DNA of 64,000 bases, from positions 9,450,789-9,514,788 of the forward strand of contig OY987242.1 of assembly GCA_963920765.1 (NCBI GenBank), given 5' to 3'. This document shows, piece by piece, positions 21,653 through 34,149 of the stretch; position 1 is the first letter of the stretch, and each line of letters starts with the position of its first letter. Under the pieces are notes generated by a model. The model was given only the letters and a program-made list of their open reading frames with translations, did no database searches and was not told where the DNA came from. Source of the stretch: Ulota crispa (taxonomy: Eukaryota > Streptophyta > Bryopsida > Orthotrichales > Orthotrichaceae). Both the position numbers and the translations under genes were made by a program.

Positions 21653-23456
21653 CTGCCATTTGCACTTCGGCAGCAGCATCCACGGAGTTTTTGAGAGCTT
21701 CATTGGTTGTTATCCTTCATTTCCTACATCTAACGGGTTTTTTCGTGTATTTACTAGGGGTATTGTCTCTCTTTGTCCTGTCATTAGGTTTTCAGAAAAT
21801 TTAGCCAGTTTTTTTTATCTTGCAGCTTTACATTACAGCGTTCTTTTTTTTCTTTTTTTTCTTTTTATTTTGTCTTTTTTTGTCTTCACTTTTACGAGTT
21901 CATTGTAAGAGTACATAACTTCTGGTTTTGTGCCTAAAGGCTGAATTTTGAAATCACATTTAGAGGACAGTTAATAGCAATTTTGAAAAAAAAATGGAAC
22001 TAAAACATCTCAAAATTTATAGGAGAATAATTTTTGTTCTTGGCCAAATAGTTTATTGTGCATGTGTAGTGAGTGACTGATCAACAAAGTGGAAAATTGG
22101 TCATTCAAAGGTAACTTTTTCAAATCACAGTTACTACATTAGTTACTAAGATTTTGAAATCACTTTCTAAAAGAAAACATCTCACAAACTTACACAAGAG
22201 TAACTTTTGGTTTAGGCTCAAGAGCTTATCATGCATGCGTGGTTCAGAAATGAAGCCAAAACAAGTGGACCAAGCAAGAAGTACAATATGAATTATTTTT
22301 TGTGGATGTGCAACTCTCACTCTTATGTGAGTTCAATTGATGAAGCTAGATCAACTCAATCAGGTACAAGTGAAGGTCAATCAAATTTAGCTATGAAGGC
22401 TAGGTCAAAAAATAGCTAAGCTTTTCAATTGGGTGTAGTTCAAGTGTAACCTCCATTATGGTTCTAGACTAAATCAAGGTCTCTAAATCCAAAACTGAAT
22501 TCAAATTTTCCAAATTTAGCTTTTGATAATAAATATTTCAAATTACCCATCTCCTTGTGTGCATATATCAATCTCCATGTGTGCTCATATCAATTCCTAC
22601 AAATAAACATGCACAAATTTTTGGTCACCTTAGTTGCAAGGCATAATTTTTATATATGATGAGATGTCTTGGAAGAACCAGCGGCTAGTTCCAAGCTAGC
22701 TGGTTGAAATGAGAAAATTGTTTGCATTTGTAAACATTAGCTCAAAAGCTGGTTGAAATTTTAATTTTTCAATATTTATAGTATGAAATAGAGAAAATAA
22801 CAAAAAAGGTTCCTTGATCAATCAATTCGAAAATCAAAGAAAATCAACCACAAAAACTCAAATATTTCCTAGACTTGAATTGGATGAGGCATATTTTTGA
22901 TATTTTGGAATTGTCAGGCCTGTTTTCAAAATATGGCCAGTTGTCAAGCTCATTTTTGATATTTTTCCTTAATTATATTATCAAAATCTCTTCTAATCCC
23001 TTCAAAAAATTCTTATCAATGCTTTGAGATTTTTTGATGCAAATTCATCCTAGCCTTTGTTGTCAAACTTTGAAAAAAAATGCTTGTTCACTAGCAATAA
23101 TATTATTACATTGAACTTTGTCCAATTTAGCCAACCCAAAAAGGTTAGGATAGCGTAATCTGAGATTATGACTCCAAATAGTCATGCTCTACAAATTCCT
23201 AAAGCTTCTTTCAAGTCACTTTGTGGTGGCTTGAAGCTTAAAGCCAAATAGCAATTGTTAAACAACAAAGATTTTTACATGAAGAAGGTATATTTTACCT
23301 TAAATCTTCCATTTTTGCCCATAATGAATAACCAATTGATTTAATTTTGCATAATCCCAACTTCTAGAACCCACTTGCTTGCTTGACATACAAAGGAGGT
23401 TGATTTATTTGAATGGAGTCTTTGGTAAAAATAGATTTTTCTAGGAAAGAAGGATT
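21653..23456. other. AT-rich intergenic DNA with a half-copy of the AATTGATATATG repeat
   Basis: No gene was recognised. 22430-22600 carries one arm of the foldback family seen at 16599-17001 (AATCAAGGTCTCTAAATCC, GCATATATCAATC). The rest is AT-rich with chance frames. Confidence 0.5.
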
Positions 23457-24197
23457 GTGTCAAGGGTGATTGCAAGAAACACCTATCAATTTTGTCTCAA
23501 ATATCCACTGTACTCAAGTATTGTGAGCTTTTGGAATAATTTTTTTTCAAATAAAATAAAATATGAATATTTTGTAAAGCACTTAAAATAGCACAATTGT
23601 GAAAATTCAAACCTAGAAAAGAAATCTAAAAGTTATGCACAAAAATAGAGCGACAAAAAACACTAAGAAAAAGGACACTTTGCTTTTTGCTTTTTAGAAA
23701 ATAGTTAAAAATTTCAAAAAAATAAAACTAAAATTTGGCCATTTTTCTAACTTGAAGGTGCTCATTTTCCATCAAATTCATTTTTGGGAAAAATAAATTG
23801 TGTTATGTGCACTAGCGCAAAAGTAGTGCACTTTGAGCACATGTAGAAGGTGGATACTTTACTTTATTTGAAATCTTTGGTAGGATTGTGTAACTTTAGT
23901 GAAGGACCTTGTTTTTTAATTTTGACATTCAAATTTGCATTTTAGGGTCCAAAATAGTACTCAAAGCCTCCAAAATGGCCAAAATAGACACCTAATTGGA
24001 GGCAATTTAAAAATAGTAAAATAATTTTAAATTATTCAAATAATTACCAAATGTGTCTAATTATCACATGCACCTTCCTTTGAAATTTCAAGTCATTGAA
24101 CAAACCTAGGATGCAAAAACTAGGAGACAAAATCCACCCGCAAAAAACTAAAGGGACAAAAAATAGAACAAGTGTTTCTTGCAACTACCCTTGACAC
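23457..24197. mobile_element. 741-bp inverted-repeat element, GTGTCAAGGG ends
   Basis: The left end GTGTCAAGGGTGATTGCAAG and the right end CTTGCAACTACCCTTGACAC are inverted repeats of about 26 bp with few mismatches (the match continues through AAACAC/GTGTTT). The interior is AT-rich and noncoding. The superfamily is not assigned. Confidence 0.7.
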
Positions 24198-24588
24198 CAT
24201 TGTAGATGGCCTTGTTTGTATTACAACCCCAAAATGGCCAAGGTTTGTTCTTCTCACATGCTCATAAGACTGCTAATTTTTATTAGGAAAATCAGAAAAT
24301 TTCTAGGTTGATTTCTAACATTTTTTTAATTGTATTCAACTCATTTCCTCCTTTTTAAGCATAATTTTGGTTTGATATCTGCAAAATTAAAACTCAAGTC
24401 ACCACAACCATGTTTTTATGGTCAGAAGTGCATTTGCCATTTGTGTAGGCAGTAGTAAAAAAAACACTTGGTTAGTAGGTAACTAAATTCTAGTTCTCCC
24501 CCGTACATTGCTGTGAATAAATGTTATCGATTTTTGGATTGGATATCCTATCCAGCTTGTAGATCCTTTGCTTCGGGGACCCGATCCG

Positions 24589-25799
24589 TTAACCCAAAGC
24601 GCCCATGCCATTTCCACCAAAATCAGAGATTTGGGAGATTTACAACTTTGATGCATTGTATCTCACTTTTTTAAATAATTCACAAAAGTGATCATTCAGA
24701 ATAAGGGAACACCTACTTAGAAAACGGCTTGCAAATTTTAGGAACACTTGATCATAGGAGATGGGAGATTATAACATTTGATGGCAAAATCTCATTTTTT
24801 GGCAAGTAGTTGCTATTTTTATGATCCTTACAAAATTCTATAAGCCCCTAGTTCATTTCAATTTTGCTGAGTAGCAAGATTAGATGTGCATGCACAATCT
24901 TGCAAATTACTAAAGATTGTCCCTCTTTTTATGTTAGTTTTAGGGTTTCAAATTGTTATTGCACAAAAAATAGTGATTGGCATAAACGGTGAGGGTTGCC
25001 ACAACAAGGGTTTAGAACATACTTAAATCCTTGCTAGCAAATTTCCGGTTACCACAAAGCACAAGTAAAGAAGCTTGCAAGGAATATTGATTGATTGCAG
25101 CTTGTAAGCCACCACTCCTTGTATGGTGTTTCACCCAATCAAGACTCTTGAGGCACTTGTACATACAACATTTGGTTTGCCTTGCCATTACTCCACTTGC
25201 ATGAACCACTTGAATACCTTCATGATTGCAATTTATAACAAGATAAAAAAAATTAAATCTAGTACCTCAAACAAACCTTTGAAATTATGTGAGGACAATT
25301 TTGGTTCTCTAGGGCATGGTTTTCTTTTTTTTGGTTTTCTAACCAATAGCTATATAACATTCTTTGAAAATGGTTTATAGCTTGTTGGCTCCATCTCTAT
25401 TTTTGGTTAGAATTGAAGGTGACCCCTATGCATGAATTTTTGCAACATCATAACAATTAATTATGAAATTAAGTAGAAGCTAGCACAATCAACTTTTTGA
25501 CGGTATTTTTAAATCTGTCTCATCACAAAATGATGGCATCAATTTTCAATTTGATAAGAATCTCATGTAAGCCTAGACTACAATGCAATTTTTGTTATTG
25601 CAATCTTAGATTTTTTGAAAAACATTCCTTTTTTTTTCTTCTATAAGCTTGAAGCTCACATATTTTTTGAGACCATTGGGCCTCTAATCATTAGGGCCGC
25701 GGGAGCTAATTTTGGTCAATTTTAGCACTAATCTAGGGCGCCCTCGATCAAAGGGTTAATTGCTAAAAAAAACCCTGCTTTTGGGCGTTCAGGGGTTAA
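24589..25799. mobile_element. 1.2-kb TTAA element, subfamily with GCGCCC ends
   Basis: The left end is TTAA-CCCAAAGCGCCCATGCC and the right end is GGGCGTTCAGGGG-TTAA. The right TTAA (25796-25799) is shared with the next element. Interior sequence at 25400-25680 (CCTATGCATGAATTTTTGCA, GATGGCATCAATTTTCAATT) matches the minus-strand interior of 25796-27368, so both belong to one subfamily. No intact frame is present. Confidence 0.6.
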
Positions 25800-27368
25800 C
25801 CCTTTAAAGACCACACACATTTTCACAAAATCCATTAGAAATTGAGGTAGTAAATCGAAATTTAGAGTTGAATCAAATATGGACCTAGTTTGCATAATCC
25901 AATTGTACAAATGGAAAGAACACCTTCTTTACTATAAACTATCAAAATTTCAACAAGATCTACCGTTCGAGCTGAAATATTATAATGATTAAGTGAGCTA
26001 CAAGTGGAAAATCTCTAGTTTTTCATGTTTGTGTGGCTTGGATCTTACTGCTTCTTACAACCTTTGCTTGAGAAGAGCCTGATATATCTAGAAAGCAGGT
26101 TTTCCCACCTTTCCAACAAGACTAGTTTCACACAAAATGAATAAAAATAGCAATCACAAGGTGTAGCTAAGTGGACAAAAAGGGTCAAAATTCCACTTTC
26201 TTTGCTACTCTAATACAACAAATTTTTTGATAACTGTTATGGAAAATCCAATTGGTGAAAACAATCAAGAATTGGCCTTAAATTTAGGATGAATTTTTTT
26301 AAAAATGAAATGATAGCACAATTTCAATAGATCTTCAAATACTATAATCATACTACTATTGTATAGAGAAACAAAACAAGCGTATTTCTTAAGCATTTTG
26401 AATTTTTTTAACACCACACAATTGACATGTGGCCTTCTTTTTGGATGTTTGATGTATTTTGTTGTTGCTTTGATCCATCTTTGACCAAATATGGATTCAT
26501 ATTTTGAGGCCATGTTGTATAAACACCATAATTTATCAACTTAGATGCCCAATTCCATTGCTCTTGTTTTGATTGGACGCAAAATTCTTGTGACCACAAG
26601 AGTTCTTCAAGAACAATTTCCAAATTGTTGAGCAATTTTACTTTATAGGTTGAACCAATGTTTTTTTTGGGCAATTTAAGGCCCAATTGCCTCAAAAATA
26701 AAAGGTGAGCTTCAAGACTATAGGAAAAAAAGGGGGATTTTTTTTCAAAAAATGCCAAATTGCAATAATGAAAATTGCATTGTAGTCTAGGCTCCCATAA
26801 AATTCTTGTCAAATTGAAAATTGATGCCATCACATTAAAATTATTTGAGGTGTTGTCTAATCCAATTTGGCAATTCCATGCAATAATTAAGTAATGCCAA
26901 TGATTATTTGGATATTAAAAAAAAATGTTAATGAATAATTTTTGCCTACAAAGTGAATCCCATGATGCTGCAAAAATTCATGCATAGGTGCCACCTTCAA
27001 CTCCAACCAAAAATAGGATGGAGCCTGCAAGTTACAAGCCATTTTCAAAGAATGCCACACAAGCATTGGTTGAAAAACCAAAAAAAAAACCGTGGGTTGA
27101 ACCAAAATATGGTTTGGCAGTCCCTAAACATCGAAGCCTTGAGCGCCCAAAGTTATTTTAAGATTTAGGAGAAAATGGGAATTTAATGGCCACCACAGCT
27201 TGGAAAATTACATTTAGAAAAAGTGACCGTAGGATTTGAAAAAGGACTACCTTCTCTACTGATGGGAACTAGCTATGATTGTTTTCACTATACAAATCGA
27301 AAGAAAAAATGAGATAAAGTTGTGGGCCCCAACAACAAGATCTTGTCGCTGGGGCGCTTAAGGGTTAA
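25796..27368 (-). mobile_element. 1.6-kb TTAA element with decayed coding-like core
   Basis: The left end is TTAA-CCCTTTAAAGACCAC and the right end is GGGGCGCTTAAGGG-TTAA. On the minus strand the interior has coding-like pieces: WLELKVAPMHEFLQHHG in the frame ending at 26887 and INYGVYTTWPQNMNPYLVKD in the frame at 26408-26833. They are interrupted by stops and frame changes. The second piece is also in 10612-11520. No DDE or zinc-finger motif could be recognised, so the pieces are only candidate remnants of a transposase or passenger gene. Confidence 0.65.
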
Positions 27369-27406
27369 GTTATTTGGTCGTGTTCACCAGCTAGCTTTCA
27401 ATTGCA

Positions 27407-27637
27407 TTAACCCTTGAGTGCCCGATCAACATTATACTGTTGATGGGCCCACAAACTTTATCTCACTTTTTCTCTTAATCTGTACTGTGAAAATAGTCAT
27501 GGTTGGTCCCATCAGCAAAGAAGGTAGTCCTCTTTCAAATCCTGCAATCACTTTTTCTGAATGTAATTTTCCAAGCTGTGGTGACCATTAAACCCCATTT
27601 TCTCCTAAATCCTAAAATCTGGGCGCTCAGGGGTTAA
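27407..27637. mobile_element. 231-bp internal-deletion derivative of the 1.6-kb TTAA element
   Basis: The left end is TTAA-CCCTTGAGTGCCCG and the right end is GGGCGCTCAGGGG-TTAA. The interior (CCCACAAACTTTATCTCACT, AGGTAGTCCTC, CCAAGCTGTGGTGACCATTAA) is the inverse of 27160-27350 inside the neighbouring element, which lies only 38 bp away. It ends about 247 bp before the start codon of the acidic protein gene. Confidence 0.75.
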
Positions 27638-27883
27638 CGTAGATGCCAGTTCATCCCGGGCATTGGTTCTTCGTCGGCTGACAGGTCCCCATGCGTGGGG
27701 TTGGGACCGAACCTGGAGGTTCGGGGCCTTCATATTCCTCTCACGGGGCATGTCTATGGTCTCTTCTCCCCTCGTAGCTGATGCATCGCTGGTGCTCTGC
27801 TCCTCAGTCGAGCGCTTCTTTCTCACCCGAAATTTATGATGCCGCTTGCAGCCGTGCTTGTATTTCTGCAGTAGGTTGTCAAT

Positions 27884-30800
27884 ATGCCGTGTGGTCCGAA
27901 GAAGAGGCGTGCTCGGAGGCGCAGCAGCATTGGAGCGATTGGAACGAGGGAGTCTTTAGGTTGGCAGATCCCCGTCCTGTCGTTGTCTTGTGCGTATTTG
28001 ATTGCGTTTCGCAGGAAGGCTTATGTTTTCATGCTTTGCAATGTTAGCATGGCGATGCTGTTTATGCTGTACGATTGTAGATTTGCAGCGGATGAAATCG
28101 TGGTGGTTTTGTGAAGTCTGCGAGGGCTTGTGGATTGTTTCTCGAGGAGAACGGGCGGGACAATTATAGCACGGCTCACGTAGTATTTTTCTTTCTGTTG
28201 AGGGTAAGGTATCGTAGTTTATTTCGAAGACTTGATGCCCAGGGTCAGGTTGCTTTCTGTGGCTTTTTTTTCCGTACGCAGGTTTTGTGACCTCTTTGGA
28301 GTATTTTGTTGCTTGCTTTTTAAGTCGGCCTTGGTTGTTTTGTTAATGCTATTGGTTCTGTTTACATTTCCAAGACTTTGCTTCTCTATAAGGAGTCGGA
28401 AGATCGGTCACTTGTGTAGGCGTTTTGTGGCCATCGCAGGAGCTCTACTTTTTGTTAAGGAGCCTTCTACTCTATGCTTTGCTTTCGTTTAGTGTTTTTT
28501 GGTCACGGTTCTTTGAACGTGGATTGCTCTTCGAGCAGATCTACTTATTTCTGACACTATTTTTCTTGCCGATGCAACCTTTCACCGTTGAACTTCTTCT
28601 TGTTTGAGTCCTGTTCGAGTCAGCTTTGGGCTTGCTGTTGGCTGTACACGCAGGCTCTTGGGATAAACTCAAGGGCCACGCACGGCGTTCAGTAGTTTCT
28701 TAACTCCTCTGACAACTTTCCTCCTCTCACATGAATACACCTGTCTCAATGATCACGAGTTTTCACCTCGTAACTTAAGTCCTCCGGGTTTTTTCCTTCA
28801 GTTTCTTTTTTACCATCCCAAAATTGGTACTGGTTGGAGTCTTTTGACGTCGTACAATTCCTTGTTTAGGAACCTGTGACACTCGTTTTACTCATTTCAT
28901 TGTATCTCGGTAGGAACTGAACTCGGCATAGCCCTGGGGCTTAGGATTGTTCGTGAAAGGATTACACTAGATTAAATGAAAAACACTTCGGATTTATTAT
29001 TCAATTTCTTTTCTAAGCGATGTCTTCTGTATCCTCAGGACAGTTTTAAAGCAACGCGCAAATATTTAAGCTCAAATCCCCCGTTTTTACATCCTCTAGT
29101 TTTTATTACTTGATTCCTGTCCTTTCAAAAAATTTACCGGTTTTGGATCTTTAATCGGTTATCTGCCGATTTTCAGCGTTTCACTTTCTATTGGTTGGTT
29201 GGCCGTTCTCCCTGTCATTGGGCATGCATCAACTGAATATAATTCTTATACTAACTCGGCGAGAGCTGGGGAACAATTATTGTTTTAGAGTTTGTATTAA
29301 TGGATACTGTTTTTTAATACGCGTTTATCTGCACAGACAAGGAGAGCTTGTCAGGTTCGCGTGCGTCAGATGATGGAGGGACCAGCCCGAAGGCCTCCGA
29401 TGAAGTGAACTCACGACTGTCGGTTGTGACCACAGCAAGTGAGACGCCTGGTGACCAGACGTCGTTTCATACGGAGGAGTGGGTGCGGGTCTCTAACTTT
29501 GATGTCGGGACACCAACGTCTACCACCGCGAAGAGCGACTATGATGCCGCTGCTGAGGACAGTTATGGCGATGTACCAGCGCAGGACAAGCTTATTGATT
29601 GGGAGACTGTTTCAAGAGAGAATGCAGGGAACTCGTCTTCGGCCGAGGACGTTGGTGAAGCCGAGAATGTTGTGGTGGAATATTCATCAGGTTCTGGGCA
29701 AGATCACGGAAAGGAGCATGTTGATAAGGTTCTCTCCGGCTCTTCAGATAAGGAAGACGATGCTAAGAGTGTGAGCAGCGGTAGTGACGGAGGAAAAAGT
29801 TCGCACAGCAGCTCAAGCTCTAGCAGCAGAAGTACGGCTCAGAGCTCGGCTGAATTCTCGAATAAATTAGATAACGAGGAGAGATCAAGTAGCATTGTAG
29901 TTGTACCCTCACCGGAAGACGACAGCCAGGAAAGCAGCTATGCGGAAGTGGCTTCGGTCGAAGCTCGTGATGATGATTATCATGGGACTGTTGCAAGTAC
30001 TTCTTCACCCGAAGCGAAAGGAGATGAGAGAGGTGCCATTGAACCTGTCTCATCATCTGACGAGCAAGAGAACGAGGATTTCGAGTCTTTTCGTGGAGTT
30101 GAGGATCAGGCCACCAGCATTATTGAACCTATTACCTCCGAAGAGGAAGAGGAAGAGAAGTATAGACTCTTTACCGATATTTCTAATTTGAAGGATACTA
30201 TTGAACATGAGGAATCTAGTGGTGCTTTTCGAAGGCATTACGATAGTTTTTCAAACTTTCTCTCAAGCCGTGCGAATGAATTCGAATCCGAAGCCCAAGA
30301 TTCATCAGAAGTGAAAGATGCGAGGACTGAGACATCTGGGATGTTGGAAGAGGAGCACGTGACTCAAGGACAAATGGAGATCGATGAACACCAAGCGCCT
30401 GAAACAAAAGAGGTCGGTACTGAGGAGAAGGAATCCAAACAGCAGGGTGTTGAAGAGGCGAGAACTGAAATTTATGCTTCAGATCAGAATCTTCAAGAAG
30501 GTGGAAATACCGTTGAAGAATTCTCAGAAAGCATCGAACCTACGACACCAGAGAAAGCTTCTGAGAAGTCTGGCCCTGAGAATCCCTACAATTTTGTACG
30601 CTCTATCAGCGACGAAGAGCTTGTTATTGAGCCAGACTATTCCAGTCCATCAGAGGGTAAGCAAGAAACTGCTTTGGATCCTTCTGAGAATTTGTTAGAG
30701 GCGCAAGACGTTGACAAGAACATTGCTAAAGAGTTCGAGGACGCTCCCAGCTTTAGCAGTGGTATTCCTGAACCGGACCAACATGAGTTGAATCAGCTCC

Positions 30801-31899
30801 TTGACATTGCCCATTCTAAGGAGTTGGCGAATTTAGGGAAACAGGAGGAGAAGCTTCTAGCACAAGAAGAACAAGATTTAGGAAAGGGCATTGTCGTTGA
30901 GCTTCAGCCTTTGGCTGAAGTTCTTTCTGCTACCGACGATAACAAACCCTTGGAAGGAGGTGACTTGAAGGATCTTCAACCTGTGGTAGCTGAAGAAGCG
31001 CCTCTGTTAGAAGATTCTCCCGCTCCCGTTGTTTCTGGATTCGAGCTTGAAGCAGAGCTTAAAGGGAGGGTTCCAGAGCTTTTCAACATCAAATCGGAAG
31101 ATGAGTTTCGTAAGGAAACTAACAACGTTGGATTGGGAGATGAGCATGCATCTGATCAGACTTTGATAGCGGACGATACTTCCTCTGCAAACTTGAGCTT
31201 GCAAATGGAACAGCCACTCGCAGGTGAAGTCGCAGGAAAGGAACAACAGCTTTTGGAAGGCAAATTAAGCAAGGGAGATTCTTCTTCTCCTCTTTCTTCT
31301 TCTTCATTTGATCACGTACTGAACCTTCAAATCAAAGAATTGCCTACCAAAAACGAAGATATAACTCTGGTGCCGCTCAGTAGCCTTCCAGATTCCGAGA
31401 TACCTAAAAGCTCAGCTGAGTTTACTAAGGACATCGACGTTAAGGAAGTTCAAGGAAGTAAAGGGATTCCGACGTCTCTAGAGAAGCCAGAGCAAGTTGC
31501 AGTTGCGTCAAATCGCAAAATTGAGGTTAGTTTTGTCGGTTTGTTCAGTTTACATCCCATGTTTCCGACTTGCATTTCCAATTATGCTAAGAATTGTGTT
31601 TCGCCTTCCTGTTCTCTTCCGTCCCAACTATTTCTGCACATGTCCACACAACTGTGATTTTTGGTTGTCTGTTTTTAGTCATACTACGCACCCAGGGTAC
31701 ATGTTTGAAGGTGGTAATTAGGTCATAAGCCAGAAATAATTGGTTGTTAAGTAATAAAGTATCTTGTGGCACATGCCAGTCATCACCTATGTTGTTGGAT
31801 CCTCAGGAGCAGGGAAGGCCCAGCCGAACGACGTCAGAGATCGGGGGTTGCTGTGAGCCCATGCAATGGTTGTTTGCAAAGTTTCGCACGGTGGGTTAG
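27884..31899 (+). CDS. Acidic Ser/Glu-rich protein of unknown function
   Basis: The model has three exons, 27884-27959, 29337-31525 and 31807-31899, with phases that join to 785 codons plus TAG. Exon 1 encodes a basic N-terminus, MPCGPKKRRARRR, that could act as a nuclear signal. It resembles the MPSGAKKRK-type start of a poorly characterised plant protein family, a link made from memory and weak. Exon 2 encodes over 700 residues rich in Glu, Ser, Asp and Lys with poly-Ser and Glu runs and no visible domain, so it is probably largely disordered. Exon 3 adds about 30 residues including GGCCEP and ends FAKFRTVG. Donors are TTTAG/GTTGGC and TTGAG/GTTAGT; acceptors are CTGCACAG and TCCTCAG. The first donor is the least certain junction. 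CTGCAG lies shortly before the ATG, so a leader intron is possible. Confidence 0.7.
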
Positions 31900-33121
31900 C
31901 CCTCGATCAATTCAAAACTGAAATTAGTTCCAGATCATGCTATTTATAGTAAAATTTGGATTATGGGTCTTCCTGGTTCTGAGATTCTTGAGACTGTTGA
32001 GACTAGGTAGATGAAGTAAGTATTAGGTAAATATTAGTGGATCCTGGGAGCTGGTTTGCTCTCTTCCAGCATTCTCGGCAAATTTTCAGAGGGTGTACAG
32101 ATTTTGGTCGGTGGTTTTCCTAATCTGATAGTCTGTAGATGAGGTTTTGTCCTCTGGAGTGGTCCCTTTGCATCTGTAAATTAGTACAATCTTGTGAGGT
32201 CAGCATGTTACCAGGTAGTACTGAGGTCTTCGTTTTCGTTGCCGGTTTCTGTAGAAGGGTTAGGCTTAATTAGATCTGGTATATCACAACGTATTTTTGA
32301 GTGTATGGACTATTTGCATCGACGTATTTTGTCGATGTACAATTATTATGAAGATTAAACGTTTGCTCAGGGAACCTACTGTTCCTCGAGTCATGGTTTA
32401 TTTGTTTTGCGTCGTGATGATGATTTAATGTAGTATTGTTTGTTCAAAGGTTACGATTATGAAATGCATGGTCACTATGCTGTTGGATCCGTTTGTACAA
32501 CTTGTGATCTGCCATATACCTGTGCTGTACCGCAGTTGGATCAGTTGAATTTGAAACTATGTACTCTGTTGCGATATCAAAGAATGCTCATGATCAAGTG
32601 ATAGTGAGGCTAATGGTGGTTCTGGATCAGCGTTCGGGGAGAACCGGCATTTAGCGTACTGTCAGCCAGTTGAAGCTGGAAAATATCGGTTGAAATTTGA
32701 AACTACCAGATACTGGCTAGTTTTTCAAAAGACTAATTATAGTATCTTACAGCGTAAATATAGGAATCATCCGACAGATGTGAAGAGTTTGGGAAATGCT
32801 GGGATTTAGCGGTGAAGCCTTCTCCCAGAACGCTGTTCCGGATACAGGTATAAATTTATAGTGTCTACAAGTGAGATTCAGACAACTAAATTGCTGGCTA
32901 CTAGCCAGGCTTAGGGCATCCGCAATGCAGCCGGTATCCAGCACGGCATCGGTACTGGATGGTCAATAAATCGTGCAACCCAATGCAACTTGTACAAGCG
33001 CCTGCATATTCACGGCCTCGGCAAACAAACTAGTTAGACCGCCAATTTTTATTGATTTGCATGCCCCTAGAAAAATCTTGTTTTGCCATGATCAAATTAG
33101 TTCCAACCCTCCTATGTTAAG
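31900..33121. other. Downstream region of the acidic protein gene, no second gene seen
   Basis: Sequence of balanced composition follows the stop codon and probably includes the 3' untranslated region. No frame with recognisable content or splice structure was found up to the element at 33122. Confidence 0.45.
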
Positions 33122-33499
33122 TAAAGTAGGTGCACCCATAAGCGTGGAAATAAGTGTTTTGGAGTAAGTAAAACAATTGATTAACTTTGAAAAAAATATT
33201 GTAAGCTAGGAAATGGAATCCAAAAATATTGGCATCAATATCAAGTTTCCAACTATAAGCATTTGTTCACAAAGAATTTTCAAAATCCAAAATCATTGAA
33301 ATTGTAGGAACCATGAGTAAGAGATGCTAAAAACAAGGCTTATTGGTTCTTAAATAATGAGATGGGTACTCAAAACCATCATGGAGTCACCCACAACCAT
33401 CACTTTGTCACCCATAAATGTCACGTAAGTGCCCATGACCACCCTGACTTTGTGAGTGACACCCATGGGGATGCCACGCCCATGGGTGCGGCTACCTTA
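33122..33499. mobile_element. TA-flanked MITE, AGGTAGGAGCACCCATAA ends, copy 2
   Basis: The left end is TAAAGTAGGTGCACCCATAA and the right end is CATGGGTGCGGCTACCTTA. The interior repeats GTCACCCA words (33388, 33407, 33418), several of which also occur inverted in the copy at 61759-62181 (GTGAGTGACAAAGTGATGG). Confidence 0.7.
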
Positions 33500-33653
33500 A
33501 TGCTTGGTCAAGTTTTTGTTTGGAGAGTAATGTACTGGCCATGCATTTGGGGTGTTGTCAATGGAAATAAAATGAAAATTTCAAAACTCCCATGACCCAA
33601 CCCGCTATTGCCTGGTAGAGGGCCTAATTGCAAGGTTTGCATTACATATGCCC

Positions 33654-34055
33654 TTAGAGCATCTCCACTGGACCGGGCAAATACAGACTCGTCAGAGTCA
33701 GTTGCCAGGGTCCGGGGAGGCTACTGGAGGTGCGCCATAGTCCAGATCTCCATCGGTGACGCATGGTAAGCACTCGCCAATGGAAATACTAATCTGAAAA
33801 GAAGGTCTTAACCAATAGCTGCTTCCTGAGAATCCCAACACTGTGTTGTCACATGCTGGATTTGGGATGACCACCAAAATTTTAGCGCACTAGAAAACTT
33901 CTCAAGCCTGGGAGCTCCCCGTCCCCAGAGGCTTGCGTAGCGAGGCTGGTGAGTTTTTTGAGTGGGGCGAGGCACCGGTAGTGGTCAAAAACTCTAAAAG
34001 TGCCTTCCGGCCTTGCCATTCTTCCGGCTAGAGTCAGCCGGTGGAGATGCTGTTA
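33654..34055. mobile_element. MITE with GAGCATCTCCACTGG ends, copy 1
   Basis: TTA-GAGCATCTCCACTGGACCGG at the left is inverted at the right as CCGGTGGAGATGCTG-TTA. TTA on both sides would suit a PIF/Harbinger-like 3-bp duplication. The interior is GC-richer than the surroundings and noncoding. A second copy is at 49546-50012, and a lone end (GAGCATCTCCACCGCGG) is at about 37445. Confidence 0.7.
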
Positions 34056-34149
34056 GTGGCACTGGAATGATAATTCAACTATAATAAAGTGAGTGCTTCA
34101 TTTTGTACTCCTTTATTTTTTGGATTTTCAGTTTTTGGATTGATTCTAT

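Noticed and set aside
27707-27724. Short perfect hairpin CCGAACCTGGAGGTTCGG before the acidic protein gene
   Set aside because: A 7-bp stem is too short and isolated to claim a terminator or regulatory RNA in a nuclear genome.
27781-28607. Plus-strand frames in the first intron of the acidic protein gene
   Set aside because: T-rich intron sequence gives hydrophobic readings. Only the first 25 codons from 27884 fit a spliced model.
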